From the NCBI RefSeq assembly GCF_900110885.1, contig NZ_FOFJ01000017.1, positions 24,571-88,570 of the forward strand: 64,000 bases of DNA. The letters run 5' to 3'. The translations under genes were made by a program, and so were the position numbers. Within the stretch, counting starts at the first letter, position 1. Every line of letters begins with the position of its first letter. The stretch is from Azotobacter beijerinckii. Lineage in GTDB: Bacteria; Pseudomonadota; Gammaproteobacteria; Pseudomonadales; Pseudomonadaceae. A model generated the notes under the pieces. It saw only the letters and a program-made list of their open reading frames with translations, searched no databases and was not told where the DNA came from. Below, piece after piece: positions 25,188 to 34,270 of the stretch.

Positions 25188-26081
25188 ATGTCCTGGAAAA
25201 GAGTCATCAGTGTCGTCTTCACCCTGCTGGTCTTCGCCGCCGCCGCCTACATCGTGCGCACGCTGTGGGTGCATTACATGGATTCGCCCTGGACCCGCGA
25301 CGGCCGGGTGCGCGCCGACGTGATCAACATCGCCCCCGACGTCGCCGGCCTGGTGGTCGAGGTGGCGGTGAAGGACAACCAGCCGGTCAAGAAGGGCGAC
25401 CTGCTGCTGCGCATCGACGACGAACACTATCGCCTGGCGCTCAAGCAGGCCGAAGCCCTGGTAGCCGCGCGCAAGGCCCAGTTGCAGATGAACCAGGAGA
25501 ACGCCCAGCGGCGGACCGACCTCGACGCGATGGTGGTGTCGCGGGAGAGCCGCATCAACGCCAGCCACCTGGCCAGCGCCGCCCAGGCCGACTATCAAGA
25601 AGCGCTGGCGCAGCTCGACCTGGCCCGGCTCAACCTGGGCCGCACCGAGGTGCGCGCGCCGGTCGACGGCTACGTCACCAACCTCAACGTCTTCGAGGGC
25701 GACTTCGCCAACCGCGGCGAGGCCGCCCTGGCCCTGGTGGATAGCCATTCCTTCTACGTCTACGGCTACTTCGAGGAAACCCGCCTGCCGCTGATCCGCG
25801 TCGGCGACCAGGCCGAGCTGCGCCTGATGAGCGGCGAACGCCTGACCGGCCGGGTCGACAGCATCGCCCGCGGCATCTACGACCGCGACAACCCGGAAAG
25901 CCGCGAGCTGGTCGCCGACGTCAATCCGACCTTCAACTGGGTGCGCCTGGCCCGCCGGGTACCGGTGCGCATCCAGCTCGACGCGGTGCCGGAGGGCGTG
26001 ACCCTGGCGGCCGGCCTCACCTGCACGGTGATCGTCATCCCCAGCACCGACACGCCGCGTCCGCTGCCGGATCGCTGGTAG
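25188..26081 (+). CDS. HlyD-family membrane-fusion protein (AaeA-like)
   Basis: 297 residues. One N-terminal membrane segment (residues 5-25), then a lipoyl-like half-motif (RADVINIAPDVAGLVVEVAVKDNQPVKKGDLL), a short helical hairpin and the second half (VRAPVDGYVTNLNVFEGDFA). It is the periplasmic adaptor joining the FUSC pump to the outer-membrane channel. It is the last gene of the operon. A diverged copy of its last ~43 codons recurs at 27564-27693. Confidence 0.92.
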   Translation: MSWKRVISVVFTLLVFAAAAYIVRTLWVHYMDSPWTRDGRVRADVINIAPDVAGLVVEVAVKDNQPVKKGDLLLRIDDEHYRLALKQAEALVAARKAQLQMNQENAQRRTDLDAMVVSRESRINASHLASAAQADYQEALAQLDLARLNLGRTEVRAPVDGYVTNLNVFEGDFANRGEAALALVDSHSFYVYGYFEETRLPLIRVGDQAELRLMSGERLTGRVDSIARGIYDRDNPESRELVADVNPTFNWVRLARRVPVRIQLDAVPEGVTLAAGLTCTVIVIPSTDTPRPLPDRW

Positions 26082-26094
26082 CCAGAGCAGGCCC

Positions 26095-26164
26095 GTGGGA
26101 GCGGCCCTGGCCGCGAGGGCGGGGAGCGCCGGAGCCTCTCGCTCTCGGCCGAGGCCGCTTCCAC
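26095..26164. repeat. REP-like palindrome 1
   Basis: GTGGGAGCGGCC (26095-26106) and GGCCGCTTCCAC (26153-26164) form an imperfect long palindrome with inner complementary GGCCGCGAG/CTCTCGGCC. This resembles Pseudomonas REP elements. It follows the efflux operon and may act as its 3' boundary. Confidence 0.55.
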
Positions 26165-26755
26165 AAGCACCTGCAACTGTCACATAACTTCCCGCCGCCT
26201 TCTTATTGTCGACCCGTCATTCCCCAGCAAAAAACTGCCGCATTGACAAAGAAAAACCTCCCGCCTCCGCCAACAACTTTCCCATCGAACTCACTGGCTC
26301 CCACAAGCCTTTCGCCGGACATATCCAGGCGCTACTTTCCGCTGCCGCCAAGAGCCAGAAACAGCACACGGATTATTACGAAAAACAAATAACAGCGTTA
26401 CCAGAACACACTTCAAAAGAATCGACGAGCGGACCTGTCCCCGTTGCCAGGAAGCTCTTTTCATTCCTCAAAACACCCCGAAAAGCCCCGCCAAATCTGG
26501 CCAGCAGCGACCCGGCAGGGCCTTGACGGGCAGGCGGTAATTGTTGCCAATCCGGTCAACAGTCTTTGGCGTTATTGTTTCTGTAATAGTTATTTCAAAA
26601 CCATTACAATGAACTCACCTTCCGGAAAAAAGTTGCCGAACCGGAAGCAACCCATTGCCCAACCGCAACACCCGAAAGTTGGACAACAACTTCGCCCGGC
26701 TCACCGCGAGGCCGGGGAAGTTTTCGATAAAGTTTCGCTCTACAGGTAATCCTCG
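26165..26755. other. AT-richer spacer upstream of the first DUF2790 gene
   Basis: About 590 bases with lower GC than the rest of the window. No convincing gene; a 106-codon open frame at 26206-26526 has no family features. The last ~240 bases are closely matched by 28220-28463 and probably carry the promoter and leader of the DUF2790 genes. That conservation is the only functional hint. Confidence 0.4.
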
Positions 26756-27022
26756 ATGAAAGCATTAGCCTTGCTGGCTTTGGCTGGAGTTTCGTGCATG
26801 GTGGCGGCCGACGAACTGCCGCCCCCCGCGGATCATCCGAAATCGTTGGAAGTTGAACACTACGCCTATGGGATGCACCCGGACATCGCCCGGGTCCTCA
26901 CGACCTCCGCGGTGCCGAATGTCTGCCAGTCCGTGCCGGTGCAGATGACCTACGAGGATCACCAGGGTCAGCGTCACGTCATGGAATACCTGGTGATGGG
27001 CAGCGGCTGCTCGAACGGCTGA
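26756..27022 (+). CDS. DUF2790 small exported protein, copy 1
   Basis: 88 residues. The signal peptide ends near VAADELP. The mature part has the DUF2790 pattern: LEVEHYAYGMHPDIARVLTT, PNVCQSVPVQMTYEDHQGQRHVMEY and a final GSGC. Two conserved cysteines (VCQ and GC) may form a disulfide in the periplasm. DUF2790 proteins are common in pseudomonads, often copper- or stress-responsive, but their function is not established. It is nearly identical in layout to copy 3 at 28464. Confidence 0.85.
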   Translation: MKALALLALAGVSCMVAADELPPPADHPKSLEVEHYAYGMHPDIARVLTTSAVPNVCQSVPVQMTYEDHQGQRHVMEYLVMGSGCSNG

Positions 27023-27244
27023 CCGTCCAGCGCGAAGACGGGCATTGTTGCCGATCCGCTCAACGCTCCTTGTCGCAATCGGCCATGTAACCCGTCCCCC
27101 GCAGTCGCTAGAGTGACTCCGCCGTCCGCACGCAAGTGACGACACCGGACGGCAGACCCCGCGGACGCTTCTCTCCGCACCCTTCGACCGGCCTCTCGCG
27201 GGGCCGGCCGAAGCCTCCCGAAGACCTTTCCGACAGGCAACCTG

Positions 27245-27512
27245 ATGAAAACGTCGACCCTGCTGCTCCTGGCCGGGGTTTCCTGCATGGCCATGGCCGA
27301 AGCCCGGCCGATGACCGCGGACACCACCGGCGCCCCCCGCCTCGAGCACTACGACTACTCGATGGACCCGGACATCGCCCGGGTCATCAAGATCACCGAG
27401 ATTCCGAACGTCTGCGAAGTCGTGCCGATGCAGATGGTCTACGAGGACAGCCACGGCCAGGCGCCACGTCCTCGAATACAGCGTCATGGGCCGCGGCTGC
27501 GGGAGCTACTGA
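27245..27512 (+). pseudogene. DUF2790 gene copy 2 with a frameshift
   Basis: The start encodes MKTSTLLLLAGVSCMAMAEA (signal peptide), then LEHYDYSMDPDIARVIKITEIPNVCEVVPMQMVYEDSHGQ. After GGCCAG near 27463 one extra base shifts the frame. Removing it restores RHVLEYSVMGRGCGSY and a stop at 27510-27512, as in the paralogues. The gene is either inactive with a changed C-terminus or the base is a sequencing error. It is the most diverged of the three copies. Confidence 0.65.
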
Positions 27513-27563
27513 GCGCCGCCAGGCTCCCGCCCGCCCCCGGGCCTGAGCGAAGTTTCCCCCGAC

Positions 27564-27693
27564 CTGCCCGGCCCGCCGGGTGTCGGTGCGCATCCAGCTC
27601 GATACGGTGCCGAAGGTCCTACCTCTGGCGGCCGACCTCACCGGTACGGTGATCGTCACCCCAGCGCCGCGCCCGTTACCGGACCGCTGCTAG
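27564..27693 (+). pseudogene. Orphan 3' fragment of an hlyD gene
   Basis: The frame reading PARRVSVRIQLDTVP, LAADLTGTVIVTPAPRPLPDRC and TAG matches the last ~43 residues of the HlyD protein at 25188-26081 (RVPVRIQLDAVP...LPDRW). There is no start and no upstream part. It marks the left edge of copy B of the tandem duplication. Confidence 0.78.
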
Positions 27694-27706
27694 CAAGGGC
27701 AGGCCC

Positions 27707-27771
27707 GTGGAAGCAACCCTGACCGCGAAAGCGGGGATCGCCGAAACCTTTCGGGCCGAGGCCGCCCCCAC
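27707..27771. repeat. REP-like palindrome 2
   Basis: A diverged copy of the palindrome at 26095, with outer arms GTGGAAGC and GCCCCCAC and inner GACCGCGAAAGC. It follows the hlyD fragment exactly as palindrome 1 follows the real hlyD. The rest of the spacer to 28463 is AT-richer and holds no gene I can support. Confidence 0.45.
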
Positions 27772-28463
27772 GAGCGCCTGCAACTGTCACATAACTTCCG
27801 ACCGCCTACTTACTCGTCGACTTGCCATTCCCCTGCGAAAAAGTGCCGCATTGATAAATGAAATTCATCCCGAGTCCTCTGAGAACTCTTCACTTGAACT
27901 CATCCGGTACCCCAGGCCTTTTTTCAAACATATCAACGCGCCACGCGAATTATTACATCAGATAAATGACAGCATTACCAAAACATGCCTTAACATAACC
28001 AGCAAGCGAACCGCACCACATCACTGCACCACATCAAAATGCCACTTCCCAGCACCACAAAGAGCGGAAACACTGCACAGATTATTACGCAATACAAATA
28101 ACAGCATTACTAAAACACGCCTTAAAAGAGAAAACTGGCGAACCGCACGCTGTTGCCAGGAGCCCATTTTCATCGTTTCCATCCTCCTGAAAGCCCCGCC
28201 ACATCTGGCCTCGAACGATCCATGCGGCCTCTGACGGGCATGCGGTAATTGTTGCCCATTTGGTCAAAAGTCTTTGTTGTTATTGTTCTGTAATAGTTGT
28301 TTCAAAATCATTACAATGAACTCACCTTCCGGAGATGAATTGCCGAACCGGAAGCGGCTCATTGCCCAACCGCAACACCCGAAAGGTTGGACAACAACTT
28401 CGCCCGGTTCACCGCGAGGCCGGGGAAGTTGTCGATAAAACTTCGCTTTACAGGTAATTCTCG

Positions 28464-28733
28464 ATGAAAGCAAAAGCATTGGCCTTGCTGGCTTTGGCTG
28501 GAATTTCGTGCATGGTGGCGGCTGACGAACTGCCGATCTCCGCGAATCATTCGAAATCGTTGGAAGTTGAACACTATCGCTATGGGATGCACCCGGACAT
28601 CGCCCGGGTCATCAGGACTTCCGCAGTTCCGAATGTCTGCCAAGCCGCGCCGGTGCAGATGACCTACGAGGATCACCATGGCCAGCGTCACGTCATGGAA
28701 TACATGGCGATGGGCAAAGGCTGCACAAACTGA
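28464..28733 (+). CDS. DUF2790 small exported protein, copy 3
   Basis: 89 residues. The signal peptide MKAKALALLALAGISCMVAA is followed by LEVEHYRYGMHPDIARVIRT, PNVCQAAPVQMTYEDHHGQRHVMEYMAMGKGC. It differs from copy 1 at a limited number of positions and keeps both cysteines, so selection seems to have preserved it. It belongs to copy B of the duplicated segment. Confidence 0.85.
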   Translation: MKAKALALLALAGISCMVAADELPISANHSKSLEVEHYRYGMHPDIARVIRTSAVPNVCQAAPVQMTYEDHHGQRHVMEYMAMGKGCTN

Positions 28734-28836
28734 GCGTCGCCTCCAGGCTCCATCCGCCGCCCCGGGCATTGCCGCCCGCCCGGGCCTGAGCGAAGCTTCC
28801 CCCGGCCATCCGGCCAGCCAACGCGGGGGAAATGCC

Positions 28837-29325
28837 ATGCCGAAAGTCTATCTGGCGGGGCCGGACGTGTTCCGCCGCGACGCTCTCGAGCACGGAGCCC
28901 ATCTCAAGCGACTGTGCGCCGCGCACGGCCTGGAAGGCCTCTATCCCCTGGACAACGCACTGCCCGCGGGCCTCGCGCCGGCCGCCGCAGCGCAGTGGAT
29001 CTTTGCCGCGAACGTCGCTCTGCTGCGCAGCGCCGATGCCGTGCTGGCCAACCTCGAGCCCTTCCGCGGACACGAACCGGACTCCGGCACGGTATTCGAG
29101 GTGGGCATGGCCGTGGCCCTCGGCAAGCCGCTGTGGGTCTGCTTCGCTCCCGCCGGCGACCTGCGCGCCCAGGTTCCCCACGACCCGGACGGACGCGACG
29201 CACAGGGCTGGCAGGTGGAAGACTTCGGCCTGCCGCGCAACCTGATGCTCGCCTGCAGTTGGGCGGGACACAGTGCGACGGTGGAAGCGGCGGTCGCCGC
29301 CCTGGCCCGGCATCTCGGCGTCTGA
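28837..29325 (+). CDS. Nucleoside 2-deoxyribosyltransferase
   Basis: 162 residues. The opening VYLAGPDVFRRDA and the middle segment RSADAVLANLEPFRGHEPDSGTVFEVGMAVALGKPLW hold the residues of the nucleoside deoxyribosyltransferase fold: the Asp in the NLxPFRG-xxPDSGT stretch and the catalytic Glu of FEVGMA. Such enzymes move deoxyribose between bases or hydrolyse nucleotide glycosidic bonds in salvage. GGGGGA precedes ATG 28837. It probably forms its own unit. Confidence 0.88.
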   Translation: MPKVYLAGPDVFRRDALEHGAHLKRLCAAHGLEGLYPLDNALPAGLAPAAAAQWIFAANVALLRSADAVLANLEPFRGHEPDSGTVFEVGMAVALGKPLWVCFAPAGDLRAQVPHDPDGRDAQGWQVEDFGLPRNLMLACSWAGHSATVEAAVAALARHLGV

Positions 29326-29370
29326 AACGGGACACCGGGGGCCCTCGGCGAATCGCAAAATCGGAGGGAT

Positions 29371-29412
29371 AGGAGCGGCCTTGGCCGTGCTGCTCTACCG
29401 AGGCCGCCCCAA
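29371..29412. repeat. REP-like palindrome 3
   Basis: GGAGCGGCCTTGGCC followed by GAGGCCGCCCC, related to palindromes 1 and 2. It lies between the convergent deoxyribosyltransferase and phasin genes. Confidence 0.4.
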
Positions 29413-29468
29413 ACCCGGGGTCTCTCGCGAAGGCGCCATGCGCTTCGCCCAGATGCCCCGACGCCGGC

Positions 29469-30002
29469 TCAGCCCTTCGGCTTGCCGGCGACCAGCCGGC
29501 CCGCCTCGCGACTCAGGCGGATCACGTTGTCGGCCAGCTCCACGCCCTGGCCGGCAGCCTTCCAGCCGCGGCCATACAGGCAGTCGGCGCTCTTCGCCGC
29601 CGTCTCCAGGGCGCTCACCAGGGGTTCGGCGTCCGCCGGCGCGTTCTTCGACAGCTCCGCGACCATGCCGCGCAGCTGCGAGGCACTAGCGTCCATCTGC
29701 TGTCGGGCAAGATCGAGGAAGACCCTCTGGCTCGCCGAAGCCAGCTCCTGAACCTGCCGGCCGTACTCCAGCAGCCGCTCCGCCTGGGCTGCCGGGGACA
29801 GTTCGGCGACCGCCTCCGGTCCGTGTGCCGAGAGCAGCCGGCGCCAGCTGGCGAAAAAACCGTCGCTGGTCACGCGCAGCGCCTGGAGCTGCAGCCGGGC
29901 GAGCCGCTCGCTGCCGTCGATCACCCCCTTGCCAAGCCGCTGCACGGCATCCAGCCCGGACGGCTGACCGTTCTGGAACGCTTCCGAATCAAAGATGGAC
30001 AT
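29469..30002 (-). CDS. Phasin-family protein
   Basis: 177 residues, all helical: LDAVQRLGKGVIDGSERLARLQLQALR, LEYGRQVQELASASQRVFLDLARQQ and a C-terminal KSADCLYGRGWKAAGQGV. This is the phasin pattern, proteins that coat polyhydroxyalkanoate granules. ATG 30002 has GGGAGG upstream; an in-frame start 7 codons earlier lacks it. It is divergent from the DUF3141 gene across ~260 bases, suggesting shared control. Confidence 0.85.
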   Translation of the reverse strand: MSIFDSEAFQNGQPSGLDAVQRLGKGVIDGSERLARLQLQALRVTSDGFFASWRRLLSAHGPEAVAELSPAAQAERLLEYGRQVQELASASQRVFLDLARQQMDASASQLRGMVAELSKNAPADAEPLVSALETAAKSADCLYGRGWKAAGQGVELADNVIRLSREAGRLVAGKPKG

Positions 30003-30263
30003 ATCTGAACCTCCCAAAGGCAACGACCGGGTCGGCTAGGCGCACCGGATCGCGGCGAACCGTCTGACCGCATTATCACTTTCCCGAAAGCCTTGCTGCA
30101 TCGACTTTTTGCATTGCACAAAAAAAGTTTGCTCCCCCCTTGCCCCCTCCGCTATAAGAAACGGGCCATCGTCCCCGACCCTCCATGGCATTCGAATCCA
30201 CATCGACTGGCTTCTCCTGGAGGAACGCACTGCTTGGCCTTACTCCACACGAAGAGGGTGATC

Positions 30264-33149
30264 ATGAGCCAGGAGACTTTTTTTGCGCAGCAGGAAGACT
30301 GCTTCTCCTCTTTCCACAACTATCTACAGCATATCGGCGAGTTGCAGAAGCTGCAGGCGCGCAACCTGCAGGACGGCATTCGCCGGCGCCAGGAGAAGTC
30401 GCTGCAGGCACTGGCCGAGAGCGCGCCGCAGGTGCCCAACGCCACCGACTGGCTCGACTACCTGAGCGACTTCAACCAGCGCACCCTGCTATTCTGGGAC
30501 ACCCTGCGCCAGCGTGCCGACAACACCCTGAACCACCGGCAGGCCGGCTACCCGGTGCTGCTCAAGTTCGACCACGAACTCCTGCTCGACGGCCGCAGCC
30601 TGCCCTCCCCGGTCAACTATTCGCTGCTGCGCATCCTCCCCGGCGTGGGCCAGATGACCGACGTCGCCCTGCCGCCGGTGATCGTCATCGATCCGCGCGG
30701 CGGGCACGGCGCCGGCATCGGCGGCTTCAAGGAGGAGTCGGAGATCGGCGAAAGCCTGCGCGCCGGACACCCCACCTACTTCATCGCCTTCAGCCACACC
30801 TCGGAGCCCGGCCAGACGCTGGGCGACGTCGCCGCCGCCCAGGCCCGCTTCATCGAACTGGTCAGCGAGCGCCACGCCCACGCCGGCAAGCCGGTGCTGA
30901 TCGGCAACTGCCAGGCCGGCTGGGCGCTCATGGGACTGGCGGCACTGCGTCCGGAACTGCCGGGGCTGGTGGTGGTGGTCGGCGCCCCGCTCTCCTACTG
31001 GGCCGGGACCAACGGCCGCAACCCGATGCGCTATGCCGGCGGCCTGCTCGGCGGCGCCTGGATGACCCGCCTGGGCAGCGACCTCGGCAACGGCCGCTTC
31101 GACGGCACCTGGCTGGTCAGCAACTTCGAGAATCTCGACCCGGCCCACGCCCTGTGGGGCAAGTACTACGAGCTTTTCTCCAGCATAGACAGCGAAGCGC
31201 CGCGCTTCCTCGACTTCGAGCGCTGGTGGGGCAGCCCCAATCTGTTCAACAGCGAGGAGATCGAGGTCATCGTCGACGACCTGTTCATCGGCAACCGCCT
31301 GACCGGCGCGCGGGGCAGCCTCACCGACCTGCGCAAGATCGAGGCGCCGGTGGTGGTGTTCTGCTCCTACGGCGACAACATCACCCCGCCGCAGCAGGCC
31401 CTGAACTGGATCGTCGACCTCTACCCCAACGATCTGGCGCTGCACTCGGCCGGGCGCACCATCATCTACCTCAAGCACGCCAGCATCGGCCACCTGGGCA
31501 TCTTCGTCTCCGGCAAGGTGGCACGCCGCGAGCACCGCCAGCTGATCGGCGCGATCGACGCGATCAAGGCCCTGCCGCCCGGGCTGTTCGAACTGATCAT
31601 CGACGACGTGCCCCACGCCGACGACCGCACGCAGGCCTACAAGGTGCATTTCGAGCCGCGACGGATCGCCGACATCGTCGCGGACGACGACGGCCGCGAC
31701 GACGAACGGGAGTTCGCCCTGGTCGAGCGCGTCTCGGCGATCAGCAGCACCTATTACGACTGGACGGTACGCCCCTGGCTGAGCCGGGCGGTCGACGAGC
31801 CGGGCGCCGAACTGCTGCGCCAGAGCCACCCCTTCCACCAGCAGCGGCTGGCCTGGAGCAGCCTGAACCCGGCGCTCTGGTGGCTATCCGGGACGGCCGA
31901 GCTGGCGCGCCGCCAGCGCCGCCCGGTGCGGGCCGACAACCCGCTGCTGGCCTGGCAGGAACTCGTTTCCGGCTGCGTGGAGAACGCCCTGGATACCTGG
32001 CGCGACTTCCGCGACGCCGGCCAGGAGCTGGCCTTCCACATGTTCTACGGCGGGCTCAGCACCCTCGCCAGCGGCAGGCAGGCGAAGAGCAGTGCGGAAC
32101 CCGCCAGCGAACGCGACCGCGCCCTGATCGCGCGCCTGCACGAAGCCCTGCCGCTGGGCGACGCGCGGGAGGCGGCGATCCGCATCCTGCTGCTGCTCGC
32201 CCGGGCCAGCGGCCGGCTGGACAAGGACATGCTGGAAAACATCGTCAAGGACTACCGCCGCCGGGCCAGCAGCGACCCGCAGGTCCCGGACGTCGCCAGT
32301 CTGCGGGAAACCACCCGGCTGCAGAACCTGCTGGTCTTCGCCTACCCCGAGGAGAGCCTGCAGAGCCTGCCCGAGCTGCTTCCCGAGCCGGAGGAACGCC
32401 AGCGGATTCTCGCCGAGGTCGTGCGCATCGAACCCGACTGGCAGCGCAGCGACGGCCCACTGGGCGAACTCTGGCGCCAGCTGTTCGAAGTGCTGGAGCT
32501 GCCGCAGGCGGACTTCGCCCGGCTACGCGCGGAACTGCCCGCGCCGGCCCCGGAAGTGATCGCCGAGGCGAGCGTCGCGGCGCCGTCCGTCGCTGCCGAG
32601 GCCATCGCCGAGGAAAGCGCCGCTCCGGCGCCCGAGCCGCAAGCGCAGCAGCCCGCAGCGGAAGCCGCGGCGCCGCAGGTCGGGGCGGAAGCGCCGAGCG
32701 AGCCGGCCCCGGTCGTCGAACCCGCCGTCGTGCCGGAACCGCAGGCCGAGTCCGTGGCCGAGCCGGCAATCGGTGCCGCGGCCGAGCCGGTGGCCGAGCC
32801 TGTCGCCGCCGAGCCGCCGGCGGAGGTCAAGGCGGAAGCCGCAACCAAGCCGCACATCCGCGTCCGCTCGAACACGGTGACCGAGGCCCCGGCGAGCGGC
32901 GAGCCGCAACCCGCCGCCGCAGCCGCCCCGGCCGCCGTGGAAACAGCGCCCGCCTCTGCCGAAGCCGCCCCGGTCAGCGCGGAAGCGCCGCCCGCCCCCG
33001 CCGAAGCCATCCCGGCTACCGCGGAAACGCCGACTGTTCCGAGCAAAGCCGCCCCGTCGGCAAAAGCCGCCAGCCCGGCGACGAAGGCGACCAGGACGCC
33101 CGCCAAACCGCGCCAGCCCGGCCGGCCGCGCAAGCCCACCAGCAAGTAA
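30264..33149 (+). CDS. DUF3141 PHA-synthase-like alpha/beta hydrolase with Ala/Pro/Glu tail
   Basis: 961 residues. Residues ~60-500 are an alpha/beta-hydrolase related to PHA synthase: VIVIDPRGGHGAGIGGFK, then the lipase-like box IGNCQAGWALM with Cys as candidate nucleophile, an Asp region (CSYGDNITPP) and HASIGHLGIF for the His. A helical region follows. Residues ~765-961 are a low-complexity Ala/Pro/Glu/Lys tail ending in KPRQPGRPRKPTSK, like the DNA-binding tails of PhaF-type phasins. It is probably linked to PHA metabolism; the reaction is not established. ATG 30264 was chosen from the family start MSQETFFAQQ. Confidence 0.85.
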   Translation: MSQETFFAQQEDCFSSFHNYLQHIGELQKLQARNLQDGIRRRQEKSLQALAESAPQVPNATDWLDYLSDFNQRTLLFWDTLRQRADNTLNHRQAGYPVLLKFDHELLLDGRSLPSPVNYSLLRILPGVGQMTDVALPPVIVIDPRGGHGAGIGGFKEESEIGESLRAGHPTYFIAFSHTSEPGQTLGDVAAAQARFIELVSERHAHAGKPVLIGNCQAGWALMGLAALRPELPGLVVVVGAPLSYWAGTNGRNPMRYAGGLLGGAWMTRLGSDLGNGRFDGTWLVSNFENLDPAHALWGKYYELFSSIDSEAPRFLDFERWWGSPNLFNSEEIEVIVDDLFIGNRLTGARGSLTDLRKIEAPVVVFCSYGDNITPPQQALNWIVDLYPNDLALHSAGRTIIYLKHASIGHLGIFVSGKVARREHRQLIGAIDAIKALPPGLFELIIDDVPHADDRTQAYKVHFEPRRIADIVADDDGRDDEREFALVERVSAISSTYYDWTVRPWLSRAVDEPGAELLRQSHPFHQQRLAWSSLNPALWWLSGTAELARRQRRPVRADNPLLAWQELVSGCVENALDTWRDFRDAGQELAFHMFYGGLSTLASGRQAKSSAEPASERDRALIARLHEALPLGDAREAAIRILLLLARASGRLDKDMLENIVKDYRRRASSDPQVPDVASLRETTRLQNLLVFAYPEESLQSLPELLPEPEERQRILAEVVRIEPDWQRSDGPLGELWRQLFEVLELPQADFARLRAELPAPAPEVIAEASVAAPSVAAEAIAEESAAPAPEPQAQQPAAEAAAPQVGAEAPSEPAPVVEPAVVPEPQAESVAEPAIGAAAEPVAEPVAAEPPAEVKAEAATKPHIRVRSNTVTEAPASGEPQPAAAAAPAAVETAPASAEAAPVSAEAPPAPAEAIPATAETPTVPSKAAPSAKAASPATKATRTPAKPRQPGRPRKPTSK

Positions 33150-33160
33150 CGCCCCCATCC

Positions 33161-33187
33161 GGTAGGGCCAGCTCGCTGGCACCTACC
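33161..33187. terminator. Hairpin between convergent DUF3141 and moaA genes
   Basis: GGTAGGGCCAGC (33161-33172) pairs with GCTGGC-A-CCTACC (33175-33187), one bulge. There is no U-tract, so it is probably a factor-dependent or 3'-protecting hairpin. Confidence 0.45.
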
Positions 33188-33195
33188 GCGTCTCG

Positions 33196-34188
33196 CTACC
33201 CCCCGCTGGCATTCATGAAGCGCAGCACCTGAACTTCGCCGCTCGCGGAGAAGTCGTGCTGCTGCGGCTTGTGCAGCAGGGCGCGGTCGATGGCGTCCAC
33301 CAGCGGCCGGTCGTCGGTCGGGTGGCGGCGCAGCAGGGCGCGCAGGTCCAGCGACTGCTCGTGGCCGAGGCAGAGCAGCAGGCGGCCCTCGACGGTCAGC
33401 CGCAGGCGGTTGCAGCTGGCGCAGAAGGTGTGGCTGTGCGGCGAGATGAAGCCGATGCGGCTGGCCGGATGCGCCGGCAGGCGCACGTAGCGCGCCGGCC
33501 CGCCGCTCTGCTCGGCGCAGTCGAGCAGCGCGTAGCGGCTGGCGATCCGCGCTCTCACCTCGTCGCTGGAGCAGAAGGCCTCGCCGCGCGAGCGGCCGAC
33601 CTCGCCCAGCGGCATTTCCTCGATGAAGCTGATGTCCAGCCCGCGCGCCACGGCGTAGTCGACCAGCGCGAGCACCTCGTCGGCGTTGCGCCCCTGCATC
33701 ACCACGGTATTCAGCTTGATCCGCTCGAAGCCGGCGGCGCGGGCCGCCTCGATGCCGTCGAGCACCCGCGCCAGCTCGCCGGTGCGGGTGATGGCGCGAA
33801 AGCGCGCCGGGTCCAGGCTGTCCAGGCTGATGTTAAGGCGCTTCACCCCAGCCTCGGCCAGCGGCCGGGCCAGCCTGGCCAGCTGCGCGCCGTTGGTGGT
33901 CATCACCAGCTCGCGCAGGCCGGGCAACGCGGCGATACGCTCGCACAGGCCGAGGATGTCGCGGCGCACCAGCGGCTCGCCGCCGGTGAGGCGGATCTTC
34001 TTCACCCCGCGGCCGACGAACAGCCGGGCCGCGCGGTACAGCTCCTCGAGGCCGAGGATCTGCTGGCGCGGCAGAAAGCGCATGTCCTCGGCCATGCAGT
34101 AGACGCAGCGGAAGTCGCAGCGGTCGGTCACCGACAGCCGCAGGTAGTCGATGGTGCGTCCGAAGCCGTCCTGCAATGCATTGGCCAT
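33196..34188 (-). CDS. moaA: GTP 3',8-cyclase (molybdenum cofactor biosynthesis)
   Basis: 330 residues. The radical-SAM cluster motif is [13 protein letters not shown], and the C-terminal second cluster is [19 protein letters not shown]. The protein ends in GG, which MoaA needs for activity. It converts GTP to the first intermediate of molybdopterin synthesis. ATG 34188 matches the family start. It is the last gene of the formate dehydrogenase operon, 82 bases after fdhE, which ties cofactor supply to the molybdoenzyme. Confidence 0.93.
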   Translation of the reverse strand: MANALQDGFGRTIDYLRLSVTDRCDFRCVYCMAEDMRFLPRQQILGLEELYRAARLFVGRGVKKIRLTGGEPLVRRDILGLCERIAALPGLRELVMTTNGAQLARLARPLAEAGVKRLNISLDSLDPARFRAITRTGELARVLDGIEAARAAGFERIKLNTVVMQGRNADEVLALVDYAVARGLDISFIEEMPLGEVGRSRGEAFCSSDEVRARIASRYALLDCAEQSGGPARYVRLPAHPASRIGFISPHSHTFCASCNRLRLTVEGRLLLCLGHEQSLDLRALLRRHPTDDRPLVDAIDRALLHKPQQHDFSASGEVQVLRFMNASGG

Positions 34189-34270
34189 GGGGATTCTCGT
34201 CAAAAGTATGCGGTGAACTCGCAGGGTGGATAACGGCGTAGCCTTATTCACCCTACGCCTCGCCCCCTGC

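Larger units (their letters stand above)
25942..28733 (+). repeat. Diverged tandem duplication: hlyD 3' end, spacer and DUF2790 gene
   Basis: Copy A runs from about 25942 to 27022 and copy B from about 27564 to 28733. Matching parts in order: the last ~130 bases of hlyD (CGGTGCGCATCCAGCTCGA in A), a REP-like palindrome, TGCAACTGTCACATAACTTCC, CATTACAATGAACTCACCTT, and a DUF2790 gene. The unit is ~1.1-1.2 kb. A separate DUF2790 gene lies between the copies. Confidence 0.8.

Noticed and set aside
32560..33150. Repetitive Ala/Pro/Glu codons as a possible DNA repeat array
   Set aside because: The repeats are not identical at DNA level; this is the low-complexity protein tail of the DUF3141 gene.
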